Below, one piece after another: positions 45,051 to 60,378 of a DNA stretch of 64,000 nucleotides (positions are counted from its first letter, which is position 1; the number at the start of each line of letters is the position of its first letter). The translations under genes were made by a program, and so were the position numbers. The notes beneath the pieces were generated by a model. It made no database searches and had not been told where the DNA came from. It saw only the letters and a program-made list of their open reading frames with translations. The stretch spans positions 651,518,920 to 651,582,919 of the forward strand of contig NC_081405.1 in assembly GCF_030272615.1 (NCBI RefSeq), written 5' to 3'. The stretch is from Cryptomeria japonica (Eukaryota; Streptophyta; Pinopsida; Cupressales; Cupressaceae).

Positions 45051-48000
45051 CTAAGCATAAAACCTTTTGAGGTGCATGATATTCATCGGATCATCCAAAG
45101 GATCACCTTTAGGAGTAGCCAACTGATAAGCTCCTGATCCATATTTCCCTGTGATTACATATGGTCCAAGCCAATTAAGCTCGAACTTGCCTTTCTTTTC
45201 TCTTTCTTGTAGATTTTTCTGATTCTCCATGTGGACAAGATCACCAACTTGGAATTCTCGGGTTCTGACTTTTTTATGATAACTCATACGCAGACGGTTT
45301 TGATATACCCGAAGATGATTCAAGGCCTTGAGGCGCCTTTCATCTAACAATTCTAGCTCTTGTAAGCGGGCAATTCTGTATTCTTCCTCTGGTAGGATGT
45401 TTTGCAGTGATACCCTTAGAGAGGGGATCTCAATCTCAAGGGGAAGGATAGCTTCAGAACCAAATACTAGGGAATAAGGAGTGGCACCTGTGGGGGTGCG
45501 GATGGAGGTGCAGTAGGCCCACAATGCAGGATGGATTTGAAGGTGCCAATCATGGCCTGCTTCATTGACTGTCTTTTTGAGGATTTTTATTAGGGTTTTA
45601 TTAGAAGCCTCAACTTGGCCATTGCCTTGGGGATAATATGGAGTGGAGAAGCGGTGTTGGATGTTGAATTTTTGGCAGAGTTCTTTGACATCCTGGTTTT
45701 TAAATTGTTTACCATTATCTGTGATGATAACTTTTGGGATGCCATATCGGCAGATTAGGTAGTTCAAGATGAATTTGGATATTTGCTTGCTGGTGGTGAA
45801 AGTAAGAGGGATAGCCTCTACCCACTTGGTGAAGTATTTGGTGGCGGTGATAATGAATTTATGTCCGTTGGAAGATGAAGGGTGGATTTTCCCAATGAGA
45901 TCGAGCCCCCACTGCGAGAAGGGCCATGGTGTAATGAATGGCTGCAATTCTTGTAACAGTACATGAATCTTGTCGCCATGCTGTTGGCAAGGGATGCATT
46001 TCTTCACATAGTTGTATGCATCTTCTTCCATTTTAGGCCAATAGTATCCCATTCTCAAAAGTTTTTTAGCCAATGTGAGTCCACTTGAGTGTGCCCCATA
46101 GATGCCCTCATGTACTTTGCGTAATGCCCATTTGGCTTCTTGTTTATCTAAACACCTTAGGAGGGAACCATGAAAATGCCTTCTGAACAAGGTGTCTGCA
46201 AGGATGGTGTAACGGGCACATCGTCGGATGAAAGCTTGTTGTTGGGTTTTGGTGAGATGTGGGGGAATGGTGTTGTCTTTGAGGAAAGCAAAGGTTTCTT
46301 GATACCAAGGGGACTCGGGACCAACAAGAACACACACCATTTCAGACTCTAGTAGGTCATATGCTAGTATAAACAATTGCTCGACCAAGAACTCGCAATT
46401 CTGATTGTGTGCTGGCATTTGAAGGAGGGAACCAATGGTAGCCATTGCATCTGCAGCCCTGTTGTTTGTTTGTGGGATTTGATCAAATGTGATTGCCATG
46501 AAATGTTGCTTAAGATCTTCAACCATGGTACAGTAGGGAAGGAGTTTATCATCTTTTGTCTGGTATTCATCATTGACTTGTTTTATGACGAGCTAGGAAT
46601 CACCATAGACTTGTAATTCCTTTATTTTCCAATGGATGGCCAAGCGTAAACCTGTGATGAGGGCCTCGTATTCTGCTATGTTATTAGTACATGCAAAGGC
46701 TATCTTGTAGGATTTGGGGATGCCATCTCCTTGAGGTGTGACCAATAATATTCTTGCCCCCGATCCATTTTGAGTGTAGGAGCCATCAAAATACAATTGC
46801 TATGTGGAGGATCTGGTAACAGTCATAATGAACTCATCTGGTAATTCTGTGAGAAGAGGGTGACCACCTGGAAGTGGAGCTTCAACCAACTGATCTGCAA
46901 TAACTTGTCCCTTGATTGCCTTTCTGTCCACATATTTGATGTCAAACTCACTTAGGAGCATGACCCATTTAGCCGTTCCGCTAGTGAGAGCAGCTTTTGA
47001 CAGGAGATATTTAAGTGGATCAATTTTAGCAATTAATTTTGTCTTGTTGTTTAGCATATAGTGTCGTAGTTTCTGTGTGCTAAATACTAATGCCAAACAT
47101 GCTCTTTTAGTGGGGGTGTAGTTGAGTTCATATCCTACCAACGTCTGACTGATGTAGTAAATGATGTGTTGCTTCCCTTGATCATCTGTTTGCACTAGTA
47201 ATGCCCCCAATGCCACTATAGTAGCACATATGTACAAAATGAGGGGTTTTCCAGGGGTAGGTGGCATCAAAACTAGAGGTGATGCTAGATATTCTTTTAA
47301 TTTTTCAAAGGCCTTTTGACAGAGGCAATCCCATTTGAATTTTGCGTCTTTACGTAATAGGTGTACAAATGGATGGCACTTGTTGGTTAGCTGTGAAATG
47401 AAATGCCTGACAGACTGGAGTTTTCCCTGGAGACTGCGTAGTTGTCTGAGAGTTTTTGGCAGAGGCATTTCCATAATAGCTTTTACTTTTGTGGGATCAA
47501 CCTCAATGCCTCTACGGGAAATAATGAATCCTAGTAGTTTTCCCGATGTGACGCCAAACACACACTTTTTGGGATTTAGGCGCAGCTTGTATTTTGTCAA
47601 TCTTTCAAAGATTTGTTTTAGAATAGGGATGTGCTCTTGTCTTGTCTTGGATTTGTCTAGTAGATCATCCACGTAATCCTCCATAATTTTGTGCAAGAGG
47701 TCATGAAAAATTATTGTCATTGCCTATTGATATGTAGCTCTAGCATTTTTAAGGCCAAAAGGCATGACTCGGTAACAGAAAGTACCCCATGGTGTTGTGA
47801 ATGCAGTTTTATGCTGATCCTCATCTGCTATCCTGATTTGGTTGTATCCAGAAAACCCATCCATTAGCAATAGCATTTAATGTCCTGCTGTAAGATCCAC
47901 AATCATATCTATGTTTGGGAGTGGAAAATTGTCTTTAGGACAAGCTATATTTAGATCTCAAAAATCTATGCAGATGTGGATGCCCCCAATAGGTTTGCCG

Positions 48001-50018
48001 ATAGGTACAATGTTGGAGACCCATTCAGCGTAGTCTATGGGTTTGATAAATTCTACGTCTAACAACTTTTGAAGTTCTGCCTTGACCATGAGAGCAATAT
48101 GTGGGTGCATTTTGTAGAGTTTTTGTTTTATAGGTTTTGCATCTGGGCGGACGACGAGATTGTGAACCACCAAGGTAGGATCCAACCCTGGCATATCGGA
48201 ATAGGACCATGCAAAATTGATTTTAACCTCTGTAAGGAAGTTGATGAAGTCTTGTTTCTCGATTTCGGTGAGGGATTTGACAATGAGCACATTTTTTGGA
48301 ATGACTTCGATGCCCATGTTGATGCTGTCTGTTTCTTCTATCAACAAATTTGATTTGTCATGTGGAAGATAACCAATGGTAGGGAGGTCAAATCCCTCAT
48401 CGTCAAGTGCCTTTTCTAGGTTTTCACTTTCAGATACGCCCTTTGTTTTTATTTCTTGTTCATCCAAAGGTGTCTCAGGGAGGTTTTCACCTAGGAAATC
48501 ATATCTTTTTCTTTTATTATCTTTTTTGTGGATAAGGGCATTGACTTGACTACCAAAGTATCCCTTTTCATGTAGTTGAATACCCTCAATTCTATTACAA
48601 TCTTCCATATTTTGCACTGTTAGGAGAGCAATGAGAGCCTTATCGTCGGCGCAGATATCTAAAGTGGGTTTGTCTTGTTGGCCCCAGTCAATGAGTTCAG
48701 GATGGACAAGATGTAGCTCATGTGAAGTGGGAGGGGTTACGGGGGTGATGGTATTGATGTAAGCGTTGAAGAAGGTATCTTTCTCGTATTCATAAGGCAT
48801 TTCATGGAATTCCTCTTCGTCAGTGCTTTCGATATCTGAAGAAGGACTAGAAGGGGCACCGATGATAGTAATCTTAGGCACCGGGGTGTACCCCAAGCCT
48901 CTGTTGTATCTATAGGAGATAGGATTTATGGGTACTTTTCTTCCTTTCTCCTCTGGTCCTAGACCGTGTCCTTTTTAACCCATTTTTTCAACTATGGCAA
49001 ATGCTTTTGGGTACATTTCTTTGGATATTCTTGTTGGATCATCGTCCTCTTTCCGGCACAACCATGAAGAGATATCTGCTTCGAGGTTATCGTTATCAAG
49101 TGGGCCCCATTGCTAGAAGGTGGTGTTTTGGCATTGCATGACTGGTTTCGAGTCCTTTTTTAGCTCTTTTGGTTTACCAAATGACTTAGGAGAGAGAGGG
49201 AGGTTGCCTATTAATAAGACGTCCTCCAATTTGTATTCTCCACAGCCATTGTCCATGATCTTGATTTGATTATTTGGTTGGGATGATGTGGAGGCAACAT
49301 TTGATGTGTCAGATGGAGGCATTGGTGAAGGTCTATTTAGTGGGCAATGATACAGATGCTTCCCCTCTAATAGTTTGCAATATTGAAAAGGTTGGGGATC
49401 ACCTTTGATAGTGATCACTTTTCCATTATAGGGGAATTTGATGCATTGGTGATAGGTGGAGGGTACGACCTGCAAGGAATGAATCCATGGCCTCCTGAGG
49501 AGAATATTGTAGGGGAGATCAAGATCGAGTACTTGGCAAGGGGTTTCAATTGTAATGGGGCCCACTTGAAGAGGTAAGGTGATCACGCCCTTTGAAATTC
49601 TTTCCCCATCATCATATGCCTTTATTTTGATCCTTCCTGATGTGTTTATCAGATCCTCAGAAAGTCCCAATTGTTTTATTAATTTGTATGTACACAGATT
49701 AAGCCCGGATCCACCATCTATCAGGATACGTTTGACCTTATGCTTGTGGATGAGAGCTTCGATGTGCAAAGGTTTGTTATGGTCCTCATCTGTGGGAGCA
49801 TCTTGGGAGTTAAATACAATGTGCTGCTGGGCAGCAAGGTTTCTAATGAGGGTTTGAAATTGGGTGGTGTTGATGTTATCAGGAACCCGTGATTGGAGAA
49901 GGGCTTGTTCCAAAATTTCTTTATGGACCGGAGAAGTCTTGAGAAGTTCCAAAATGGAGATCTGCGTAGGTGTCTTCCTTAGTTGATCAAGGAGGTCATA
50001 TCGGCGGGTGGAAGACAT
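45051..50018 (-). pseudogene. Gypsy pol: protease, G-patch, RT, RNase H, second RNase H, integrase
   Basis: One reading frame from 50018 to 45051 without frameshift but with seven stops (TAG 49113, TAA about 48977, TGA 47958, TAA about 47877, TAG about 47733, TAG 46800, TAG 46593). Protease: ILIDGGSGLNLC (about 49700) and YNILLRRPW. G-patch: AIVEKMG…KGHGLG…GLGYTP (about 48880-49000), its Trp now a stop. RT: YVDDLL at 47658-47675. RNase H about 46880-47200. Second RNase H: YFDGS…NNIAEYEALI…GDS (46590-46795). Integrase: HHCC zinc site (HEGIYGAH, CIPC) and catalytic D (GLDLIG), D (TDNGKQF), E (QVEASNK) with DD35E spacing, all intact. The usual enzymatic roles are replication and integration. This copy cannot make a full product. 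Confidence 0.9.
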
Positions 50019-50328
50019 GGGTGGGGGGTTTGGTGGGGGAGGAACTCCTTGGATGGTGACTCTTCCTCAGTGTGTAGTTGCATTATAGTCATTCTGGAAA
50101 TGGGAGGTGGAAGGCGTGGCACCTTTGAATGACTATTCTAGCCAGATTTGGTTTGCTTTGGGAAGAAGGAGGATTGACTCCTTGGATGGTTATGACATTG
50201 ACATGATTGTCTGCAGGTTCAATGCGACTTACTAAAAAATCAAAACCGGTTACGTGATTAGTGTAGTCATAATCCATTGTGTTAGATGATGAGCCTTTTC
50301 CTTTATCATTCTTTGGGAAGGGTTCCTC

Positions 50329-52251
50329 TTACATTTTGAGTTTGTCATTGTTATTACAAGGTTTTGCATTTGCTACCTCAATCTCACCTCTATCAATGAG
50401 ATCTTGTATGTAGATCTTCAATTTCATACACTTTCGTGTATCATGTCCTTTGATATGATGGTATTCAGAATACTCATTTTCATTATACCATCTTGGTTTA
50501 GGTTGATTGGGATCAAACAAGTGAGTGATTGGAAAAACCACTATACCTGCTTGGACAAGTTTTTGAAACACCACTTCAATAGGCTCAGCAGGAGGAGTGA
50601 AATCTCTTTGAGTCCTGTTATTCGATCGGGGTGGTTGTCCTTGGATTGAGACATTGTTGTGAGGTTTTTGAGATTGATTTGAATTGTTTTGATTGTTGAA
50701 TTGATGAATATTGGTGGTGGATTTTGGGGGAGCGGCCACAGTTTGGACCCGCTTTGCATCGGTTACACCATCATTGACCACGTTTTTATTTTTAGCCCAG
50801 AATTTTGGCTTGTCATTATGATAAGAGGAAGAACTTTGTGATGACTTTTGGTAATGTTTCAAGGATCCTTCCTCCAACAAGACATGTTCAAGGGCGAGGC
50901 CCTTATCGGTCAATTTTTGGAAGGATTTGATACATTGAGATATTAAAGGTCTTGAAAGTTCAGGCACCAAGTTCTTTTGAAATAGTTCAATTTGATGTTA
51001 TTCTGGCATGTCCCACTAGAAATTTTTGATAAGATGTCACCATATTTGTAGGAAATTGGCAAAGGTTTCTCTAGGCCTTTGTTTTGTATTACATAGGTCC
51101 ATCATAGAAACATCATTACCCATGTTGTATGCATAGTGGGCCACAAATTTTTCTACCAAGTCTAGAAAAGAGACAATGGAACCTTGTGGTAAAGATGAGA
51201 ACCATGCCAGGGCGTCTCCCGTGAGACTCTTGGGAATGAGTCTGCGAAGATAAAGGTCACTATAGGAGACTTCTTGGCATAAGATGTGGAATTCTCGGAC
51301 ATGGTCGCGGGGGTCTCCTTTGCCTTCATACTTGGTGAATTTAGGGATCTCAAATCCTAGGGGATATGGTGTAACTGATATAGATGGGTCGTAAGGACAA
51401 GGGCAAAAATATTCGAATGAGTAAGCTTTCCTTTTATTAGTATTTTCTTTCATGTTTTTGATGATATTCTTCATGTCTTGAATTTCCTTGATGAGGTCTT
51501 ATTGTGGACTTTGATATTGATGAATTGTATTTGCCCCAAGAATTGGATGAACCAAAGAAGGTGCACCACCACCAATATATTGATATGATGAGGAGGTGGG
51601 AACATGGGATGTGATGACTGATGTCGCTGGGGTTTGTGTGGTAGTTGGTTGCAGTCTGCGAATTGTTGTGACGAGATTGAATATGGTTTGGATAAAATTT
51701 GCGACTTTGTTGGGAGAAAGGGAAGTTTGTGGAATAGAAATATGTGGTTGAATAGAAGGAGGTGGTATAGAAGTTTGTTGGAGAATGGATGAGATTGGAT
51801 TTGATAGTGGTATGGATGGTAAGGAGGAAGAAGGTAGGATGGAGACCGTGGTGGGAGGTGTCGCGGGTGGCATTGATTGGGCTTGGATGATTGATGGGGC
51901 TGCAATTGTTTGAGTTTGAATAGTAGGTGCAACACTTTGTGTGGGAGCGAGGTCTCCTTGTGATTGTTGGATGAGAGAGGATCTATTAAATTCAGGTGGA
52001 AGTTGAGCTCCATGTTCAAGAAGAGTTTTTAGAAGTGCAGTAGGATTGTGTTTAATAAACTTTTCTATCATCTCTTGGTTATAAGAATCCACTAGGAAAG
52101 TTTGCACTTCCGGACAAAGTTCATCTTGGTTAACCATGTCAAGATTTTGGCTTTGATCTTGATCGCTTGGTTGCCCACTTTGTGTATGATCTTGCGTGGG
52201 ATCTGCATATAGGACACCAATGTTTGGTATGCCATATTGTTGATCAACCAT
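50329..52251 (-). pseudogene. Gypsy gag, broken by stops
   Basis: Starts MVDQQYGIPNIGVLYADP at 52251. A Pro/Gln/Thr-rich N-terminal third runs to a TAA at 51499. Then the Retrotrans_gag core follows (FTKYEGKGDPRDHVREFHI … SLTGDALAWFSSLP … ETFANFLQIW, 51037-51474). Three stops lie in 50975-51040, and the final part runs to 50329. A zinc-knuckle-like SEYHHIKGHDTRKC has lost its first Cys relative to the usual CxYH form. All pieces are in one frame. Pol (50018) is in a different frame, with a +1 shift between 50277 and 50018, which may be ancestral frameshifting or decay. Confidence 0.85.
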
Positions 52252-52289
52252 CTTTTTCTTTTGGGATCAAGTTGCGACCATACACGATA

Positions 52290-52590
52290 GTTGTGATGAA
52301 GAGACTTAGGAAAAATGTGATGAAATGACTTAGAAAATTTGTGATGGAAGGATTTTAGAAACTTGTGATGAAAGGAGTTAAGAAGTTTGAGGATGAAAGG
52401 ACTTAAGAAATTTGTGATGAAAGGACTTAAGAAATTTGAGGATGAAAGGACTTAAGAAATTTGAGGATGAAAGGACTTAAGAAATTTGTGATGAAAGGAC
52501 TTAAGAAATTTGAGGATGAAAGGATTTAAGAAATTTGAGGATGAAAGGACTTAAGAAATTTGGGATGAAAGGACTTAGGAAATTTGAGGA
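52290..52590. repeat. 24-25-bp minisatellite in the Gypsy leader
   Basis: About 12 copies of GATGAAAGGACTTAAGAAAT plus TTGT or TTGAG, immediately upstream (on the minus strand) of the gag ATG at 52251. Confidence 0.9.
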
Positions 52591-55233
<2,643 letters not shown>

Positions 55234-55320
55234 TTTTTTCTGCAGTCGCGCTATTTTGGAACCTGTGTCTCACAACTCACAAAAACCTTAAAAAAAACAA
55301 CATTAGTTCTTAGGGACATG

Positions 55321-55340
55321 AGTCCCACTGGGCATGCCAA
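55321..55340 (-). promoter_or_regulatory. Gypsy primer binding site
   Basis: Minus strand TTGGCATGCCCAGTGGGACT, close to the TTGGCACGCCCAGTGGGAC-type sites of plant Tat elements, two bases from the 5' LTR end at 55343. Confidence 0.65.
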
Positions 55341-55342
55341 AA

Positions 55343-56464
55343 TGAAGAGGGAAAAATAGATTTGAAAGGTAAACTGATCAAAACATAACGAAATAAACAT
55401 GTAGAATGCTAAAATATCATTAAAAGACCATTTCACCTTGCTATTTTACCTTCTCCTTCGGATTGAGTTTGATGAAGTGAAGGTACCCCTTGATAATGCT
55501 CCACTTGATGTGCTCCTTTGATTGCTGGATGTGGATGGCTCTCCAATATTGTGCACAAATGATTATGATGAATGATAAGGATGAGATGATCAAGTTGCCA
55601 AGATGATTTCCTGGGCTCAAAAGGGCAGCATAAGCTTACTGGATTTAAAGATGTTTTTGAATGAAGGGATGGAACCCTATTTTATAGGAAGAGGGGAGGA
55701 AAATGAATGGCTAGGATGAATTTGAGATGAAGGGCTAATATTTACTTGTAAGCTCACACAAGGTCCAAGAGAGGGTGTGGAGACCAAGAAATATACATTA
55801 AAGACATTTCGTATCTCCACACTCTACAAGATGCATTGGAGGAATTAAAAATTCTCCAAAAATGGATATTATGGGGATTAGAAGAATAAAAAGGAATTAA
55901 AAATTCCTTGGGAGAGGGAAATGCCTAGAGGAATGTGAGATTTTGAAAATCTTACATTCATCTAGAAAAAGAGCATTTAAAGCTAGTGGCTGGATGAAAG
56001 GACAAAGAGTTGACTTTGTGGCTAATCATGATGATTAGCCATTAACGACTCATTAGGAGGGGGATTAGAGGAAATGTTAGGTGGGATTTATATTTGTAGG
56101 AGAATTTGACTAGGAGAGAGAATGAGTGGAGGGAATAAAAAATTAGAAGAATAATGTTAAGTGAGTTTAGGGATTTTCTAGACGAATTTATTAGGTTAAT
56201 GATGAATTAAGAAGATGATTTGTAGGAATCATGTAGGTTAACTAATTAATTGAAATTAATTAGCTAAGAGGAAGATTTGTGAAGATTTGATTTTTTAGAA
56301 GAATTAAGAAAGGCATTGATTGATTAAATCAATCAATCATATGCTATAGTGACAATATTAATTATATTTAATTAATATTGAGAAGAATTTTAATTAACAT
56401 AATTAATTAATTAATTATGTGAGGAATTAAAAATAATCAAAATAATTATTTTTAAGTGTCCATA
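55343..56464 (-). repeat. 5' LTR of the Gypsy element (1122 bp)
   Basis: Aligns with 41997-43036 over almost its full length. The first bases on the minus strand read TATGGACACTT rather than TGTAGACACTT, so the terminal TG has decayed. Confidence 0.85.
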
Positions 56465-56580
56465 GTAATATTAGATTACATAGTTTATTTAGTTTCCTTT
56501 CTTTCTTCCTTGCAACCCTGATCTATCTTTTGGATTTTATTTTTTGAATAATCTGAAGTACTTGAACTGTATGCCCCACT

Positions 56581-57765
56581 TGTTGATGAATACTAAGAGA
56601 GGGGGGGGGGGGGGGGGGTGAATTAGTATGCCAAAAATCTCTGTACTTAAACACTTTACTAGTCTAGCAGTAAACCGGTAAAATAGTTTAGCAAACAAAC
56701 CGGTTAGCACACATGCAAACGAAATAGCAAATAATGCATTCACCCATAGAAGCGCAATCACCATAACACAAGAGATTTTGACGTGGAAACCCAAATGGGA
56801 AAAACCACAGTGAGATGAAACTCACAAGTAACTATCTGCAGAATAGGAACCAGACCAGTTAAGGTCAGACCTGTTAAGGTCATACAATGTTCTTTACCAG
56901 AATAGATCCTGTTAGGAATCTCAATCTCTGTTAGGAGATAAGTCCGATTAAAGACTACCTTGCTAGAGGATTTTAGATCCACAGATGTGAACCACCTTGT
57001 TAGAGGATTTACAAAAGGCTTTTTGGGCCTACCTGGTTAAGGGCTTTAGACTTGTCGAAGATGTGAGTAATCAACAAGTGAGTGATCTAGCAAATAGCAC
57101 AGATTGCTTGGTTAGATCCTTGATAGCTCATTCCTAATGCATTCCAACATTACTTCAGTCTTCAACACATTCACACTCTACCTTCTCTCGCAGACCTAAA
57201 CTTCTCTTCTACAAACTCATCAACCACCTTAAAACCCTAGCAACAACCTAAAACCCTAGATATGATGTCCTTATAGAGGAATATGATTTCATGTCGGTCC
57301 AATAGGATTACAATACAATTTCCTAGGTTCAATGCATCTAGACATATTTGGTAACACGACACAAAAGAACCACCAAAGTGTCGACATTGCCAAACAATCG
57401 GTGGATGGTAACTCATCACAAAATTCTGGTTGGTAATTCATCACAAAGTATTACTGGTTCAAACAAAATATTGGTTTACCCAGAATACCGGTTGCCGGTT
57501 TGACAAAATGAAGACCGAGAAATATGAGTTGAGTTGCTTCATTTCTTCGTACCGCTTGAGATCCTCGAACTGCTTGGGGTCTTCATATCGCTTTGAGACC
57601 GGTAAACACTTTCTACAAAACACTGATAGTCTAAAGACTATAATACATCATACCAGTTGGCACAAATACCGGTTGAGCTTTAACTCATACATACAAAAAG
57701 TGATCTCAAATCAAGTGTGTGTCCATCAATGACAATCACAACATCAAACATAAAAAATGCCAACA
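56581..57765 (-). mobile_element. 3' LTR of a second non-autonomous coiled-coil element
   Basis: Minus strand begins TGTTGGCATTTTTTATG at 57765, just after the PPT AAAGGGGGAGAT, and soon reads TGTCATTGATGGACACAC. It ends …CTCTCTTAGTATTCATCAACA at 56581 after a C19 run (plus-strand G-run 56600-56618). It carries the GTGGTTTTTCCCATTTGGG-TTTCCACGT motif near 56775-56810. Confidence 0.75.
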
Positions 57766-58344
57766 ATCTCCCCCTTTGGCATTAATGGCAACACTTAGGA
57801 AAATTTTGACATCTAAGTGTTTTACAACAAAAATATGCCATAATCAAAATTACTCCCCCTAAGCATATACACTATCCCTTTTGTAAAAAAATACAATGTA
57901 TACTACTCCTTAACAGAAATAACATGAAAGCATACATCAAAATTTATATACTTCTCCCCCTTTGCCAACAATGACAAAAACATTGTAGACTAACCCCTGG
58001 TTTATTAGTATTAAAATAATAAGTGTTTATGATAGTAAAGAGTAAAACTTGTGAAAAATTGATTTAAAGTCTTGCAAAAATTGCTTCATGGACAAGGACC
58101 ATGAGTCAAGTAGGGAGGTAGCCACCTCTTTCTCTATCTACATTTGGGAGACCTATTCTTCCATGGCATCTATCGTGCTCATCTTTTGAGTGACTGTTAG
58201 GGCATCAAGATTTAGAAAGCATTTCTAGAGAATTTGCAGTCTTGGCAGTAGGACTAGTTGAAGTTCTTGCAAATTTCATGTCTGGTTGCTTATCTATACC
58301 TCTAGTCTTGTAGACTGAAGTTGAAACCGGTGAGCAGTTTGTCC
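57766..58344 (-). other. Internal 3' region of the element
   Basis: AT-rich. A second PPT-like CAAAGGGGGAGAAG (minus strand) lies at about 57952-57965, preceded by TGTTTTTGTCATTGTTGG. No gene. Confidence 0.5.
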
Positions 58345-60374
58345 CTATGTGGAGAAGGAGTCATAGGGCATCTTAAAGGTGCTAATAAATGACTGCATAT
58401 CAGTTTGCAGTTTGTCCTTCTGAGTGAGCACATCATAGAATAAATGAGGTTGGTAAATCTTGCTGAGTAGTAGATTGCCCTCATCCATTGCATCTCTAAT
58501 GTCCTTATGTGCCTTCTGAAGATCAGACCGAAGCTCTGTTAACTTTCTCACCAAGGCAGTGTCTAGAGCCTTTTGATGTTCCTTCTTGGCATTTGCTTCT
58601 GCAACCTCTTCCAGGCTTTGTACCAGGTCTTCTATAATTGTACATAGGAGCTTCAATTGTGCAAGTGAGGAATTGGTACTGGGAAGGTTCATATCGGGTA
58701 TCAAACCGGTAAGAGTGTTCACTGCAACTTGGATCACATCTTGCTCCTTTTTCCTCCTTATCACTTCCAAACATTCTTGAGCAACCTTAATGCTCTGCAG
58801 CAACTCTGATTCATTTGTGGACTAGAGGTCAATGGGACTAGTAATGTCAGCCATGTAGCCTAATTACCGGTTGCCATTGGGGTCTCCACCTGTGTGCTCT
58901 TTGCCGCTACTTCCTTGTCCTTGGCTTTTTACTTATCTTCTTGAGCCTTCCTCTGCTCCTCTTCTTCTTTCTTTCTTTTCTCTTCTTCTTGCCTCTTCTC
59001 TTCATCTTTTTGCTTCTTCTCTTCTTCATCCTTCTTCTTCTCCTCTTCCTTCTTTCTCTTCTCCTCATCCTTTATCTTCTCTTCCTCTTCTTTATTTTCC
59101 TCTTGCTTCTTCTTCTTCTCTTCCTCTTGTTTCTTATTTTCCTCTTCTCTTCTCTTGTTCTCCTCTTCTTTCTTTTCCTCTTCCTTCTTCTTCTTCTCTT
59201 CTTCTTTTCTCTTATCCTCTTCCTCTTTCCTCTTTTCCTCCCTTTGTCTCTTATCCTCTTCCTCTTTCCTCTTTTCCTCTTCTTTTCTCTTATCCTCTTC
59301 ATCTGCTCGTTTCTTCTTTTCTGCTTCTTGTTGCTTCTTTTCTTCTTCTGCCTGCTTCTCCTGTCTCGTTCCTTCTAATGGTGTACCCTGAGTAACATTT
59401 TCACCTTCTAAGGAGTCAACATCAATGGGGTCCATTTTAACTGTGACTGGTTCTCCTTCATTGTTATACACCTCATCCAGTTTGCTAGTTTCTGGTTCTT
59501 GCTCAGCTTTCCTGTTGGCTTCAGCCACTTGATGCATCTTTAGAGCTTCTTGAGAATGAGTATGTGTATCTTTTATCACTTCATGAACCTTTCCTTCTAG
59601 TAACAAGAGTCTTCTTCTTCTCATGAAGAAGAGGCCTTTGTATTTATTCATAACTTCAAAAAGTTCTGAATTTGATACATCAGGAAAATATTGAGCAAAT
59701 ATTTCCTCCCTCATTTCTTGTTCCTTTTCTATGGCAATGCACCATTTATTATCTAAAGAATTGAATAAAGAATCAGGTGCATCAGATCTAATTTCTAATG
59801 GTGACCGGTCATTAACACAAAAATACTTAATGATTTCCTATTCAACTTCTTCCTTTTCATCATCATTGAAGTCATCAAAACAATCAATTAAATCATTCCG
59901 TAATTTTCTCCTAATATTCTTTATAGTTCTTTGACAATGTGTCAAAGGTTTGTAAGAAGAAATATCAAAATTTACCAGTGTAGATGATGTCGGTTCATTC
60001 TTTGACTTTTTCCTTGTTTGCCTGATCTTCTTAGGTGGTTCTTCTGACACCGTTTCTTCTGAGTCTGGTGTATTGCTTTTTGTCTTCCGCTTCCTCTCAA
60101 AGACTTTGGTAGGTGCCACTTCTGGTTTCTTCTTAGCTGGTGACCACTTGGTCACTTTAGGATAGGCTGCAGTAATCGGTGCCAATGCTGAAGGCAGTAC
60201 CTTTCCTTTCTTTTTTAAGGGTTCTACAACCGGTGTAACCCTTTCCAAATAGGTGCCAATTCTCTTTGCCTTAGGATCAAGGGGTGAGGCAATTAGGGTA
60301 GAAGCATACCCATCCAACATATCATACATTACCTTGTTGGCATTATGTGAACTGGTATGAGAACATAATGACAT
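58345..60374 (-). pseudogene. ORF2 of the coiled-coil element, second copy
   Basis: Three open segments: 60374-59838 (basic, Lys/Pro-rich, ERKRKTKSNTPDSEETVSEE), 59714-58929 (same frame after one TAG), and 58803-58345 (shifted frame). The middle part starts MREEIFAQYFPDVSNSELFE and has KVHEVIKDTHTHSQEAL, matching in position RVNEIIKETQKAW of the 24-kb copy. It then becomes a roughly 130-residue Glu/Lys/Arg block (EEEKRKEEEDKRQREEKRKE) likely to be a single long helix. The last part is a heptad-like coiled coil (LTELRSDLQKAHKDIRDAMD). The N-terminal half is missing because a Copia inserted at 60379. Function is unknown; no enzyme motif. Confidence 0.55.
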
Positions 60375-60378
60375 TGTA

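Noticed and set aside
46170-47676. Plus-strand ORFs inside 45-50 kb
   Set aside because: Shadows of the minus-strand Gypsy pol frame, which carries all the catalytic motifs.
58871-59395. Plus-strand Ser/Leu/Pro ORF of 174 residues
   Set aside because: Antisense of the Glu/Lys-rich ORF2 block.
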